Shown: piece after piece, positions 8,500 to 17,995 of the stretch
How the letters are laid out: every line of letters starts with the position of its first letter
How positions within the stretch are numbered: position 1 is the stretch's first letter
DNA from: Desulfonatronum sp. SC1
GTDB lineage: Bacteria; Desulfobacterota; Desulfovibrionia; Desulfovibrionales; Desulfonatronaceae
Direction: 5' to 3'
Assembly: GCF_003046795.1 (NCBI RefSeq)
Contig: NZ_PZKN01000014.1
Span: 32,213-96,212, forward strand
DNA length: 64,000 bases
Notes under the pieces: generated by a model
Database searches by the model: none
Told to the model about the DNA's origin: nothing
The model's input: only the letters and a program-made list of their open reading frames with translations
Position numbers and translations under genes: made by a program

Positions 8500-9801
8500 A
8501 TGACTTCTGAAAACCCTTCTCACTCCTCGCTGGATATCCTCCTGCTCGCCCCGCATCCCTTTTACCAGGAGCGGGGCACGCCCATGGCCGTGGACATGCT
8601 CCTGGGCGTCCTCAGCCGCCGCGGTCTGCGGACCGCCCTTGCGACCTTCGCCGAAGGCGAAGAACGGGCCTATCCTCATGTCGCAATCCATCGGATTGCG
8701 GATCTGCCGCTGGTGGGGCGCGGGATCGCCCCCGGGTTGTCGTTGAAAAAACTGGTTTGCGATGTTTTCCTTTTCGGCAAGGCCTTCAAGATCGTCCGAA
8801 AAACCAGGCCTCGCTTGATCCATGCCGTGGAAGAATCGGTTTTCATGGCTCTGGTGTTCCGGACCCTCTTCAAGATTCCGTATATTTATGATATGGACTC
8901 CTCCATGTCGTTGCAGATCATCCAAAAAAAGCCTCTACTCAAACCGCTGGGGCCGTTTTTTCGCTGGATTGAAGGCCTGGCCATCCGCAGGGCCTTGATG
9001 GTGATTCCCGTCTGCAATGCCCTTGCCGACGTCGCCCGTGCCTCCGGGGCAGCCCGTGTCCGGGTGCTTTGCGACGTTTCCATGCTCTCCGCCTCCACGA
9101 GCTGCACTCTTCCCAAGGAAACGCTCGGAGAAAGCCCCGGTGAACCTTCCAGGGCCGTCCCGGACCTGCGCTGTCGCTACGCCATCACGGGAACCTGTTT
9201 CATGTACGTCGGCAACCTGGAGCGGTACCAGGGAATTGACCTGCTCCTGGAATCCCTGGCGATTGCCCTGCAGACGGACCCAAACCTGGATATGGTCATT
9301 GTCGGCGGCAGATCGCAGGACATTGCCAACTACCAGGAAAGGTGCCGGGAACTCGGGATTGCGGCCAGGGTGCACTTCACCGGACACCTGTCGGTGGCCA
9401 TGCTGCACCCGCTGCTTCAGCAGGCTGACGCAGTGGTTTCACCTCGGATCAGCGGAGAGAACACACCCATGAAAATCTATTCCTACCTGGACTCGGGCCG
9501 TCCGATTTTGGCCACTGACCTGCTCACCCACACCCAGGTCCTTACCCCGGAAGTGGCCGAACTCGTCCACCCGGATGCACCGTCCATGGCTGCCGGGATG
9601 CTCCGCTTGTCCAGCGATGCAGAGCATCGGCAAAGACTGGCCCGCACGGCCAAGGAACTGGCCGCCTGCGACTACTCTCCGGTGGCCTTTGAACGGAATC
9701 TCAACGCGATTTACGACGACATTCTCGGGCGGCTGGAGGAGTCCGACCCGCCCAGTGCGTCGCCACGTCATCCTTTGACGAAACACACACCAACACCCTG
9801 A
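8500..9801 (+). CDS. GT4-family (GT-B fold) glycosyltransferase
   Basis: This 433-residue protein begins with a GT-B N-terminal half containing a LLLAPHPFYQERGTPM loop. It ends with the GT4 donor-site pattern: FMYVGNLERYQGIDLLLE, then VGGRSQDI, then a PRISGENTPMKIYSYLDSG segment matching the family E-x7-E region. These enzymes use nucleotide sugars in the cytoplasm to extend lipid-linked glycans. It is followed after 12 bases by the radical SAM gene, in an apparent long operon. Donor and acceptor are unknown. Confidence 0.85.
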   Translation: MTSENPSHSSLDILLLAPHPFYQERGTPMAVDMLLGVLSRRGLRTALATFAEGEERAYPHVAIHRIADLPLVGRGIAPGLSLKKLVCDVFLFGKAFKIVRKTRPRLIHAVEESVFMALVFRTLFKIPYIYDMDSSMSLQIIQKKPLLKPLGPFFRWIEGLAIRRALMVIPVCNALADVARASGAARVRVLCDVSMLSASTSCTLPKETLGESPGEPSRAVPDLRCRYAITGTCFMYVGNLERYQGIDLLLESLAIALQTDPNLDMVIVGGRSQDIANYQERCRELGIAARVHFTGHLSVAMLHPLLQQADAVVSPRISGENTPMKIYSYLDSGRPILATDLLTHTQVLTPEVAELVHPDAPSMAAGMLRLSSDAEHRQRLARTAKELAACDYSPVAFERNLNAIYDDILGRLEESDPPSASPRHPLTKHTPTP

Positions 9802-9813
9802 AGAAGACCGCTT

Positions 9814-11208
9814 ATGAAAATTCTTTTTGTCTACACCGACATCAATGTCCGCGGTGGCGCGCGCAGTTATCAGTTCGGCATCGGGAGCATCAGCGCGGTG
9901 CTCAAGCAGCACGGGCACGAGACGAGGCTGCACTACATGTTCAGCGACTTGAAGATCAATGACCTTCTTCGGGAAATCGACGAGTACAAGCCCGACCTCC
10001 TGCTTTTCCCCGCCGTTTCCCCGCAATATCCTCATGTTTATAAAGTCCTGGAGGCCCTGCCCGCGTCACGCCCGTTCACCGTCTTGGGAGCGCACCACGC
10101 CACGCTGCACCCGGAATGCCTGATGGACACTCCGAACCTGGATGCCATCTGCATCGGCGAGGGCGAGTATCCCATGCTGGAGTTGGCGGATGCCTTTGAA
10201 AAGGGGGCGCCCATTGACAATATTCAGAATCTCTGGATCAAAAAGCCCGATGGGACCGTGATTAAAAATCCCACGCGCCCGTTCATTCAGGATCTCAATG
10301 AGCTTCCCTTTCCCGATCGCGAACTGTTCGACATGCAGGCCGCCATTGACTCCGATTTCAAGACCGCCCTGTTCATGTTTTCCAGGGGATGTCCCTACAA
10401 CTGCACCTTCTGCAGCAACCATGCGCTGCGGACCAAGCAAGAAGGCAAGTACGTCCGGTTTCGCAGCGTCGAAAAGTGTATCGAGGAAATTCGGGACGTC
10501 ACCGGAAAGTATGACGTCCGCGCCCTGTACTTCAACGACGACTGCTTCACCGCCTCCAAGCAGTTCGTGACCGAATTCTGTACAGCGTACAAAAAAGAGT
10601 TCAACTACCCTTTTGACATCAACGCCCGCCCCGAAACCTTGAACGACGACATCTGCACGATCCTCAAGGACGCCGGGTGCCGCAGAATCAGTATCGGCAT
10701 TGAAAGCGGGGATGAAACATTTCGCCGCGAAGTGCTGAACAGGAAGATGGACAACGACGCCATTGTCCGGGCCTTCGACTCCTGCCGCAGGGCCGGCATC
10801 AAGACAAAATCCTTCAATATTGTCGGCTTTCCCCGGGAAACTCCGGAAATGCACCAGGAAACTGTCCGACTGAATGCCAGGATCAATCCGGACAGCGTGA
10901 TCATAGGCATTTTCGAGCCTTACCCAGGGACCAAACTTGCCCAGATGTGCCTCGACGACGGAATTCTCGGTTCCGTGCACACCTCCGGGGCCTTCATCGG
11001 CCGCACGGACACCGTCTTGGACATGCCCCAGTTCCCCCGCGATAAAATCATTAAATGCTTTCGGACATTCGCCTACAACGTCTACAAGGGGCACTCCCTG
11101 AAAAAGGCCCTGCTGCTGCGGATCTACTATTCCCGGCACGGCCAGTTTCTGGCCCGTTGCCTTGGACCGGTCAAGGATAAAATCAGAACAATGGTCATGG
11201 GAGTGTAG
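9814..11208 (+). CDS. B12-binding-domain radical SAM protein
   Basis: This 464-residue protein has an N-terminal cobalamin-binding-like Rossmann half (about 1-140, with LLLFPAVSPQYPHV and IGEGEYP). A radical SAM barrel follows, whose 4Fe-4S cysteines are Cys193, Cys197 and Cys200 in GCPYNCTFC. GIESG and NIVGFPRET further on are typical of the BchE/P-methylase branch. Members methylate or rearrange unreactive carbons in lipids, antibiotics or phosphonates. Its place between glycosyltransferases and an acyltransferase suggests it modifies a glycan or lipid moiety. The reaction is inference only. Confidence 0.85.
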   Translation: MKILFVYTDINVRGGARSYQFGIGSISAVLKQHGHETRLHYMFSDLKINDLLREIDEYKPDLLLFPAVSPQYPHVYKVLEALPASRPFTVLGAHHATLHPECLMDTPNLDAICIGEGEYPMLELADAFEKGAPIDNIQNLWIKKPDGTVIKNPTRPFIQDLNELPFPDRELFDMQAAIDSDFKTALFMFSRGCPYNCTFCSNHALRTKQEGKYVRFRSVEKCIEEIRDVTGKYDVRALYFNDDCFTASKQFVTEFCTAYKKEFNYPFDINARPETLNDDICTILKDAGCRRISIGIESGDETFRREVLNRKMDNDAIVRAFDSCRRAGIKTKSFNIVGFPRETPEMHQETVRLNARINPDSVIIGIFEPYPGTKLAQMCLDDGILGSVHTSGAFIGRTDTVLDMPQFPRDKIIKCFRTFAYNVYKGHSLKKALLLRIYYSRHGQFLARCLGPVKDKIRTMVMGV

Positions 11209-11215
11209 CCACGCT

Positions 11216-12034
11216 ATGAAACCGGATTTTCACGAGCAAGTCAGCCCTGGTCGAACCTGCAATACGCACCTGGTTCGCGTGCAAAAGGACCTGTCCGGCA
11301 GCTCCAAGGTCAAGAAGTACCAGGAGTTGATTGTCGGACGTCCCGGTCTGTACGCCTTGTTCAAGTACGAGCTGATCAACCTGCTCTGTCAGGGTCTGCC
11401 TGGAGTCCTCGGCCTTGTGCTCCGTCGCGCGCTGTATCCCGGACTGCTCAAAAAGTGCGGCAAGAACGTCGTCTTTGGCCGCAACGTGGTCCTGCGCTCC
11501 CCAAGCCATATCGAAATCGGCGACAATGTAATCATCGACGACAACTGCCTGATCGACGCCAAAGGATTCGGCGATTCCGGCATCGTGATCGGCTGCGGCA
11601 GCTTCGTCGGACGCAATTCCATCCTCAGCTGCAAGAACGGCCGGATCCACCTGGGGAAAAACGTCAACATCGGCTTTAATTGTGAAATCTACTCAGGGAG
11701 CCTGGTCAGCCTGGAGGATGACTGCATGATGGCCGCCTACAGCTACCTGATCGGCGGAGACCATGACGCCGGGGACGTCCAGGAAGCCGTAAACAAACAA
11801 GGGGGAACGTCCTATGGCATCCTCATGCAGCAAGGCAGCTGGGTCGGGGCCGGGGTCAAGGTTCTTGACGGCATCACCATCGGCCAGCATGCCATCGTAG
11901 GCGCCGGAGCGGTAGTCACCCGCAACGTCGACGCCTACATGGTCGCCGCGGGCATACCGGCCAAGGCGATCAAGAAACGCTGCACGGACCAGGGCGCGCC
12001 AGCTGGTGAACCGGATATCCAGGAAGTCGCATGA
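11216..12034 (+). CDS. hexapeptide-repeat acyltransferase
   Basis: This 272-residue protein carries left-handed beta-helix repeats from about residue 85 (for example HIEIGDNVIIDDNCLIDAKG and VNIGFNCEIYSGS) and ends with a typical tail WVGAGVKVLDGITIG...GAGAVVTRNV...AAGIPAKAIKK. A histidine in GGDHD is a candidate general base. It follows the radical SAM gene by seven bases and starts at the ATG at 11216. It probably O-acylates a sugar or lipid intermediate made by this locus, using an acyl-CoA donor. Confidence 0.85.
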   Translation: MKPDFHEQVSPGRTCNTHLVRVQKDLSGSSKVKKYQELIVGRPGLYALFKYELINLLCQGLPGVLGLVLRRALYPGLLKKCGKNVVFGRNVVLRSPSHIEIGDNVIIDDNCLIDAKGFGDSGIVIGCGSFVGRNSILSCKNGRIHLGKNVNIGFNCEIYSGSLVSLEDDCMMAAYSYLIGGDHDAGDVQEAVNKQGGTSYGILMQQGSWVGAGVKVLDGITIGQHAIVGAGAVVTRNVDAYMVAAGIPAKAIKKRCTDQGAPAGEPDIQEVA

Positions 12035-12143
12035 CGGCCGTTTTCCCCGGAAGAGTCCCGGACTGGTTTTCAGCGCTGAACAGGGAGTACGTGAACGCCC
12101 GTCACCGTTCGTCTAGCCCCTCGATGATGACTCAACACCCTGG

Positions 12144-13853
12144 GTGCTCCACGTGAAACGCGACCTTGAACGGTTGAACCATGAACAGTTTGACGTGGTC
12201 GTTGTCGGTGGTGGGGTGTACGGCCTCTGCACGGCCTGGGACGCCGCGTTGCGCGGGCTTCGGGTAGCCGTCGTGGAACAGGACGACTTTGGAGCCAAAA
12301 CGTCAGCCGCGTCATTGAAATTGATCCATGGTGGTCTGCGGTACCTTCAGCACCTGGACATCTCCCGGATGCGCGTCTCCATCCAGGAACGCCGCTGGAT
12401 GCTGCGCATGGCCCCGCACCTGGTCCATCCCCTGGAATTCATCATGCCCTGCTTCGGCCATGGCATCAAAGGCCCCGAAGCCATGCGCGCGGCTCTCCTG
12501 GCCAATGATATCATTTCCTGGGATCGGAACCGGGATCTGCCGCCCCGGCAACAGGTCCCTCGTGGCCGCGTCATCTCCCGCAAGGAGTGCCTGGAACGCA
12601 TCCCAGGCTTGCCAGCCGAGGGACTGACCGGCGGAGCAGTGTTTTATGATGCTCAGATGTACAATTCCGAACGACTGACCCTGTCCTTCGCCCTTTCCGC
12701 CGCGCAGGAGGGAGCAGCACTGGCCAACTATTTGGAGGTTACCGGATTTGAGCGAAAAAGCGGTCGGATCATTGCGGCAAAGGTCAAGGATCGCTTCACG
12801 GGCGATGATTTGCGTGTGGCCGGCAGATTCTTCATCAATATGACCGGCCCCTGGACGGACATCACCAGCAAGCTTCTGGAGACTCCCGCACCGTCAAGAG
12901 ACGTTGTCCGTTCCAAGGGCATCCAGCTGGCAACCACTCCCTTGGGTCCTGCCTCAGCCTTTGCCGTGGAGGGTCGGCAGACGGACGAAAGCTCCGTACT
13001 TCGCCGAGGGGGACGCAATTATTTCATCACGCCCTGGCGCGGGCTCTCCTTGATCGGGACCACGGACACCATCTACCGTGGAAACCCAGGTGAATTTCGG
13101 ATTACCAGGCAGGATGTCCTGGAATTCCTCAAGGAAATCAACACCGCCTACCCGCCGGCGAAACTCTCACTGCATGACGTCCGCTATTGGTTCGGCGGGC
13201 TCCGCCCTGTCGGCGAGGAACGTTCCGCACCGGGGACGGTTGCGGCATCGCATCGCTACCAGATTCGCGATCATCAGTCCGACGGTGTGACCAATTTGAT
13301 CAGCGTCGTCGGCGTAAAATATACCATTTGCCGCCACATCGCCGAAAAAGTCGTGGACCAGATTGCACCCCGGCTGAACATCTCCTCTCGGCCCGGTCGG
13401 ACCCGGCAAACCCCACTTTGGGGAGGAGGGTTCGAGCAGCTTGAATCCTTACATGCTCTGGCGGACGACCTTGCCCTTCCGCCCGATGCCGTCAGAAACA
13501 TGGCCCGCAACCATGGAACATCCATGCGCACCATCCTGGAAATAATCCGGAAACAGCCGGAGCTCGCCCGCCTGCTTCCCGGTTCCAGGGAAATCGCGAC
13601 CGCTGAAATCGTTCATGCCGTACAGCACGAAATGGCCCTGACCCTCTCCGACGTGGTTCTGCGCAGAACCGACCTCGGCTCCCGAGGACACCCCGGCGCC
13701 AGCGCGCTGGAGGAGTGCTCCATGCTTGTCGCCCGCGAACGGGGCTGGAACGAGACCCGACGACAGAACGAACTCGCCGTTGTGGAGGACTTTTTCAGCC
13801 TGACGGACAGCCCGTCTGTCGGCTCAACCGAGGGCCTATCGAACACCGGTTGA
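12144..13853 (+). CDS. FAD-dependent glycerol-3-phosphate dehydrogenase-like oxidoreductase
   Basis: This 569-residue protein has an N-terminal FAD-binding motif VVVGGGVYGLCTAWDAALRG. GlpA/GlpD-family blocks follow: LIHGGLRYLQ, GGAVFYDAQM, and a C-terminal cap with GGLRPVGEE and VVGVKYTICRHIAEKVV. The length matches GlpD. It has a GTG start at 12144 (or 12153) and no good ATG. The location inside a glycan cluster, without glpK or glpF, suggests it oxidises a glycerol-phosphate-like group for surface lipid or glycan synthesis, or simply serves membrane respiration. I prefer the name glpD-like and do not assign a symbol. Confidence 0.8.
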   Translation: MLHVKRDLERLNHEQFDVVVVGGGVYGLCTAWDAALRGLRVAVVEQDDFGAKTSAASLKLIHGGLRYLQHLDISRMRVSIQERRWMLRMAPHLVHPLEFIMPCFGHGIKGPEAMRAALLANDIISWDRNRDLPPRQQVPRGRVISRKECLERIPGLPAEGLTGGAVFYDAQMYNSERLTLSFALSAAQEGAALANYLEVTGFERKSGRIIAAKVKDRFTGDDLRVAGRFFINMTGPWTDITSKLLETPAPSRDVVRSKGIQLATTPLGPASAFAVEGRQTDESSVLRRGGRNYFITPWRGLSLIGTTDTIYRGNPGEFRITRQDVLEFLKEINTAYPPAKLSLHDVRYWFGGLRPVGEERSAPGTVAASHRYQIRDHQSDGVTNLISVVGVKYTICRHIAEKVVDQIAPRLNISSRPGRTRQTPLWGGGFEQLESLHALADDLALPPDAVRNMARNHGTSMRTILEIIRKQPELARLLPGSREIATAEIVHAVQHEMALTLSDVVLRRTDLGSRGHPGASALEECSMLVARERGWNETRRQNELAVVEDFFSLTDSPSVGSTEGLSNTG

Positions 13854-13881
13854 TCCCCTTCCGGGTTTCTGGAATACTCCC

Positions 13882-14286
13882 ATGCCAGTAGCCGACTCGC
13901 CCAGGACCGCCATGCTTCAGCTCTTCCGGCAGTTCCTCACCTTTACCGGTGTCGGCGCCGTCGGCACACTCCTGCATTATCTGACGCTGATCCTCGCGGT
14001 CTCCGTTTTTGGCCTGGCCCCAACGACCGGAACGGGCATCGGGGCGACGATCGGGGCGTTGACGAACTATCTTTTGAACCGCAGGATCACCTTTCGCAGC
14101 TCATGTCGACATTGCGAGGCACTGCCGAAATTTCTGATCACCGCGGCATCCTCCCTGGGACTGAACGTCGTCATTGTCGGTCTGTTGACGCATGTCGGGC
14201 TGCATTACCTTCTGGCACAGGTCTTCGCTACCGGCACGGTACTTGTCGGCAATTATCTGGCTGCTCGACTCTGGATTTTCCGCTGA
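13882..14286 (+). CDS. GtrA-family membrane protein
   Basis: This 134-residue protein has four predicted transmembrane helices. It shows the GtrA/DPMS pattern: FLTFTGVGAVGTLLHY in helix 1, ALTNYLLNRRITFR between helices 2 and 3, and VGNYLAARLWIF at the end. GtrA proteins are thought to help flip or position polyprenyl-phosphate sugars made by a GT2 enzyme, for use by a GT-C enzyme. All three partner types occur in this locus: GT2 at 14596 and 17996, GT-C at 6352 and 15624. Confidence 0.85.
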   Translation: MPVADSPRTAMLQLFRQFLTFTGVGAVGTLLHYLTLILAVSVFGLAPTTGTGIGATIGALTNYLLNRRITFRSSCRHCEALPKFLITAASSLGLNVVIVGLLTHVGLHYLLAQVFATGTVLVGNYLAARLWIFR

Positions 14287-14358
14287 TCAACACGTCCAGA
14301 CGACCCAAGACCGTGGCTACCGGTTGGACCCAGTTGTTTTTCGAACCGGATATGTATT

Positions 14359-14539
14359 TGCTCAATAAGTCCAGGCAGCCTGCCATCGGGATTCTGTGCT
14401 GCCTGGATAGCGGGACGCGTCGGCCTGCGCCGGCATGACGGAATGGAGTGCCACGCAGGCGAATATCCTGGGTCGTCACCCCGGCCCAGGCCGGTGTCCA
14501 GATATTTTCGTGGGTTCAATTGCCCGGAGTTATTGAGCA
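14359..14539. repeat. MITE-like element with nested REP-type inverted repeats
   Basis: The outer ends are a 14-bp inverted repeat with one mismatch: TGCTCAATAAGTCC at 14359-14372 and its complement at 14526-14539. Inside lie two oppositely oriented REP-like units at about 14402-14441 and 14474-14502, sharing CGTCA-N2-CCGGC-N2-AGGCCGG. These can fold into one long hairpin. There is no ORF in this stretch. It fills most of the 310-base gap between gtrA and the next glycosyltransferase. Confidence 0.6.
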
Positions 14540-14595
14540 GTTACCCGGATATTCATTAATCCCTTTGCTTTTTAACTAAAAATGGAGACCAATCC

Positions 14596-15579
14596 GTGAA
14601 ACCACGACTCGCCATCCTTGTACCGCTCTACAACGATTGGCCCTCCTTCATCCAGCTGGCGAGCGCCATTGACAACCTTGTTCCGTCATGGGGTGCCGAG
14701 GTAACGCTCTACGTTGTGGATGACGGGTCCACCACTGAATTGGTCACGGACCATCTGCCCCAGTTGCGCCACCTGACAAGCATTGAACGTATCACGCTTG
14801 CCGCTAATCTGGGTCACCAGCGGGCCATTGCGGTGGGACTCTGCGAGCTGGCGCAATCCAAGTCGTTCGATGCCGTCATCATTGCGGACTCCGACGGTCA
14901 GGACCGTCCCGAGCACATGCTGGAACTCTTCGCCGCCCATAGCCGACACCCCGAGGCACTTGTTGCGGCCCAACGATCAAAGCGTTCCGAAAATTTCATT
15001 TTCAGGCTTTCGTATACGGCCTACAAATACCTGTTCAAATTACTGACCGGTAAGTCCATCGACTTCGGTAACTTTTGTCTCGTCCCGCAGAGCCATTTGC
15101 AACGCCTAACCCATATGCCTGAAGTCTGGAATCATCTTGCCGCGGCTACGGTTCGTTCCCGCTTACCGATCATCCGGGTGGCAACGCCCCGCGGCGAACG
15201 CTATGCAGGCAGGTCCTCCATGAACATTCTCAACCTGATCGTCCATGGGCTCAGCGCCATCTCTGTCTTTACGGATATTCTTTTCGTGCGACTTCTGATC
15301 TTGTCCGGATGCATCGCCGGAGTCGCGCTTGTGGCGTCCTTGGTGGCCACGATCATCCGCTTTACCACCCAGCTTCCGATCATCGGCTTGCCAACGCTCA
15401 TTGTCGGCTTTTCCGGCGTCCTGTTGTTCCAAAGCGCGACATTCGCCGTCATCGCTGCCTTGATGATGCTTTCTACACGATCGTCGTTCCCTTTCGTCCC
15501 CGCGCACCACGCCGCTCGATTCATCGCCAAGAAGGATCGGATCACCCAACGTTTTGACCTCTCATCCATGCAAGACTGA
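14596..15579 (+). CDS. GT2-family glycosyltransferase with C-terminal membrane helices
   Basis: This 327-residue protein has a GT-A domain: LAILVPLYNDW at the N-terminus, VVDDGSTTELV, and DxD-type IADSDGQD near residue 100. Two hydrophobic helices (about 230-260 and 265-295) follow. That is the architecture of polyprenyl-phosphate hexose synthases (DPM/GtrB-like). It would load a sugar onto the lipid carrier for the adjacent GT-C enzyme. It is translated just after a MITE-like repeat and 44 bases before the second GT-C gene. Confidence 0.85.
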   Translation: MKPRLAILVPLYNDWPSFIQLASAIDNLVPSWGAEVTLYVVDDGSTTELVTDHLPQLRHLTSIERITLAANLGHQRAIAVGLCELAQSKSFDAVIIADSDGQDRPEHMLELFAAHSRHPEALVAAQRSKRSENFIFRLSYTAYKYLFKLLTGKSIDFGNFCLVPQSHLQRLTHMPEVWNHLAAATVRSRLPIIRVATPRGERYAGRSSMNILNLIVHGLSAISVFTDILFVRLLILSGCIAGVALVASLVATIIRFTTQLPIIGLPTLIVGFSGVLLFQSATFAVIAALMMLSTRSSFPFVPAHHAARFIAKKDRITQRFDLSSMQD

Positions 15580-15623
15580 GAAAGCCAAAACCAGCTCTCC
15601 AGCTATTACCTCAGGACATCCTC

Positions 15624-17684
15624 ATGAAGATAACAGAACGTGCCTCCCGCCTCTTTCCAGCACGCCGGAGCTTGTTGGTGGTCTGCCTCCTGGTGGTATT
15701 GCTTGCTGTCGGGATACGTGTCGCCGTAGTCCAGATCAGCGTAGGCCATTTGCCCGTCACCACGGACGAATCCCTCGTGGTCCTCAAGGCCAAACGGATC
15801 ACCGAAGGTGAACTGCCGCTGGTGGCCATAGCCCAGCCTTACCAGTTTCCCATCGAATCCTATGCCATGGCCCCGTTCGTGAACCATGTCGAGAGATCCC
15901 CGCTGGGCGCCCGCTTCGTAGCCGTCGGCCTTTGGTCCGTGACGCTCATCCTCCTGATTTGCATCGCTCGGCGTCTCTCCAACCAATTGTGGGCATGGCC
16001 CACGCTGGCTCTCATTCTTTTCCCCTCTGCATACCTGTTGATGGTTCAATTCGGCTACGCCATGCCTCATTACAGCCCGGCAATGGTCCTCAGCCTGGCC
16101 GCTGTGCTGATGGCCGTCAGCGTTCCGGAGCAACTCATGCTTCGCGGCCTTGCCCTGGTCTTCGGCATAGGCATCTGCGCCGGATTGGCCTTTTCCAACA
16201 ACATGCTGGCCTTGACCATGACGCTGCCCGCGGCTTTCGTTGCCCTCACCCGATCCGGCTTCAGAGGTATGCTGGCGCATATTCCGGTTTTCACCATTGG
16301 TCTGGGTGTCGGCCTGATTCCCTACCTTGCAAGCGTGCATCTCCTACCCGGCGCCCATAGAGCCGTGGCCGGAACACGGAGCATCGCCGAAGCCTTGGAC
16401 AGACTCTGGCACCCGACTCTGTCGTTCACCCTGCCTCGAAGCTTCGGTTTCGACATGACCACCTTTCCAGACACCACCCATCTGCTGGGGTTTGGCGCAT
16501 GGTTCGTTCCGTTCATGGCGATCATCTTCGGCCTGGTGCTCTTGGCTGCCACCATCCTCAGTGCATGGCGGATTGGAAAGCAGCTTGGAGACCGGAAATG
16601 GCCAATTCCTCAGGGACTGGACATCTTCGTGGCCACGTCCTGGCTGACCCTGGCAATTTTTGCTCTCAGCGCTCAGCCACACGCCCACTCCTTTCGGTAC
16701 ATCCTGCCAATTCTTCTGATTTTTCCATTTTTGATCGGTGCACTGTACCTGGCGGGGGGGAAATGGGTACGCTGTTTTATGGGGAGCCTGACGGTCTTTC
16801 TCGTGGCCATGAACATCCTCGCCACGCTGGTTTTGCTCCAGAAATGGAAAGAACCTGATTTCGCAGCTCAGGTGATGGGCACACCAGATCTGGAGCCGAC
16901 ACTGACCTTTTTGCGGGAACACGACATCGGGCACTGTGTGGCCTCGCACTGGGTTGCCTACCGCGTAAATTTTCTGACCGACGAGCAGATCATTTGCAGC
17001 CAACCAGTGAACGAGCGGTTCCCGGGTTGGCCAATTCCCTACAAGCAAGAGGTGGATGCGGCAAAGCGCGTGGCCTTTGTTTTGACGGACCGAATTCGCT
17101 TTCTGACACCGAGTCTTTTCGAACAGCATCTGGAGCTCGCGGACATAACCGCGTCCAGACAAACATTTGGGGATTTCATCGTCTATCACGACTTTCTTCC
17201 GAAATGGCATGCCTTTCAGGAACAACGCCTTGATCCCGCTCTTTTACAGGCTTCAGCACTTCATTCCACGGAAAACGCACATTATTTGGTTGATGGAGTT
17301 TCCGGAACCCGATGGGTCAACAGACGTTCCCAGGAGAACGGAGAATGGGTCCAGGTCGATTTCCCTGAGCAGAAGCTCCTTTCCCGGCTCTATCTGGACT
17401 ACACATGTTATCCTCACGACCGCCCGAGGTCACTCAACATCCTGCTTCATTTGGAAACCGGATGGGAAAAGGTCGCTTCTTCCGTTCCCGATGCTTTCCA
17501 GCCCTTTAAGTTTTCCGGAAGCCATCCCATATATGGTAGCATGCTCCAGGCGATCCACATTTCTCCCCCAGAATTCACGGATGCTGTCCGCATCGAAGTT
17601 GCAGACCCGAATCCAGCCCGAAATTGGAGTATCTGCCAGATTGAGTTCTATACATCCGACGATCCCACCCCAGGTTCCGGCTGA
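15624..17684 (+). CDS. GT-C-type membrane glycosyltransferase with C-terminal discoidin-like domain (paralogue 2)
   Basis: This 686-residue protein aligns by eye with the gene at 6352 from end to end. For example, HLPVTTDESLVVLKAKR here matches HLPVTTDEAIVVLMAKQ there, and ERFPGWPIPYK is shared. The Asp48-Glu49 pair occupies the GT-C catalytic position. The soluble tail from about residue 536 has the same discoidin-like pattern (YLVDGVSGTRWVNRRSQE). The two copies lie 7 kb apart with other genes between, so the duplication is old and has diverged. They probably transfer different sugars or act on different acceptors. Confidence 0.75.
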   Translation: MKITERASRLFPARRSLLVVCLLVVLLAVGIRVAVVQISVGHLPVTTDESLVVLKAKRITEGELPLVAIAQPYQFPIESYAMAPFVNHVERSPLGARFVAVGLWSVTLILLICIARRLSNQLWAWPTLALILFPSAYLLMVQFGYAMPHYSPAMVLSLAAVLMAVSVPEQLMLRGLALVFGIGICAGLAFSNNMLALTMTLPAAFVALTRSGFRGMLAHIPVFTIGLGVGLIPYLASVHLLPGAHRAVAGTRSIAEALDRLWHPTLSFTLPRSFGFDMTTFPDTTHLLGFGAWFVPFMAIIFGLVLLAATILSAWRIGKQLGDRKWPIPQGLDIFVATSWLTLAIFALSAQPHAHSFRYILPILLIFPFLIGALYLAGGKWVRCFMGSLTVFLVAMNILATLVLLQKWKEPDFAAQVMGTPDLEPTLTFLREHDIGHCVASHWVAYRVNFLTDEQIICSQPVNERFPGWPIPYKQEVDAAKRVAFVLTDRIRFLTPSLFEQHLELADITASRQTFGDFIVYHDFLPKWHAFQEQRLDPALLQASALHSTENAHYLVDGVSGTRWVNRRSQENGEWVQVDFPEQKLLSRLYLDYTCYPHDRPRSLNILLHLETGWEKVASSVPDAFQPFKFSGSHPIYGSMLQAIHISPPEFTDAVRIEVADPNPARNWSICQIEFYTSDDPTPGSG

Positions 17685-17995
17685 TTCAGAACGAATTAAT
17701 TATTAAATTTCAAATGTATGCCAGCAACTTCTTTTGTTCAGTTCCTGATTTGCTTCAAAGGCCGACTGGCAAAAACCCTGAAGCCTTTGGGCAGTACTCC
17801 TGCAAAGCAGGTTAACGCAGGCTTGATGCCTTCGACAAAATCTATATTTTTCAGCTGGTTCGACGACATTCAGAATCTAGATTATTTAACGGCGACAACC
17901 TCCCTTGTGTTTTTGAAAGCTTACACCTACCAAGCACTCAGCAATTCGCTTTTTTCAATAACTTCCGTTATCATCCTTGATCTCACTCACAATCC
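17685..17995. other. AT-rich intergenic region
   Basis: About 310 bases are clearly richer in A+T than the flanking genes. An open frame of 98 codons (17718-18014) runs into the next gene and has no recognisable protein features, so I do not call it. The region may hold a promoter for the downstream genes, or mark a junction of acquired DNA. Confidence 0.4.

Noticed and set aside
10066..11139. 357-codon frame antisense to the radical SAM gene
   Set aside because: Shadow frame without motifs or ribosome site.
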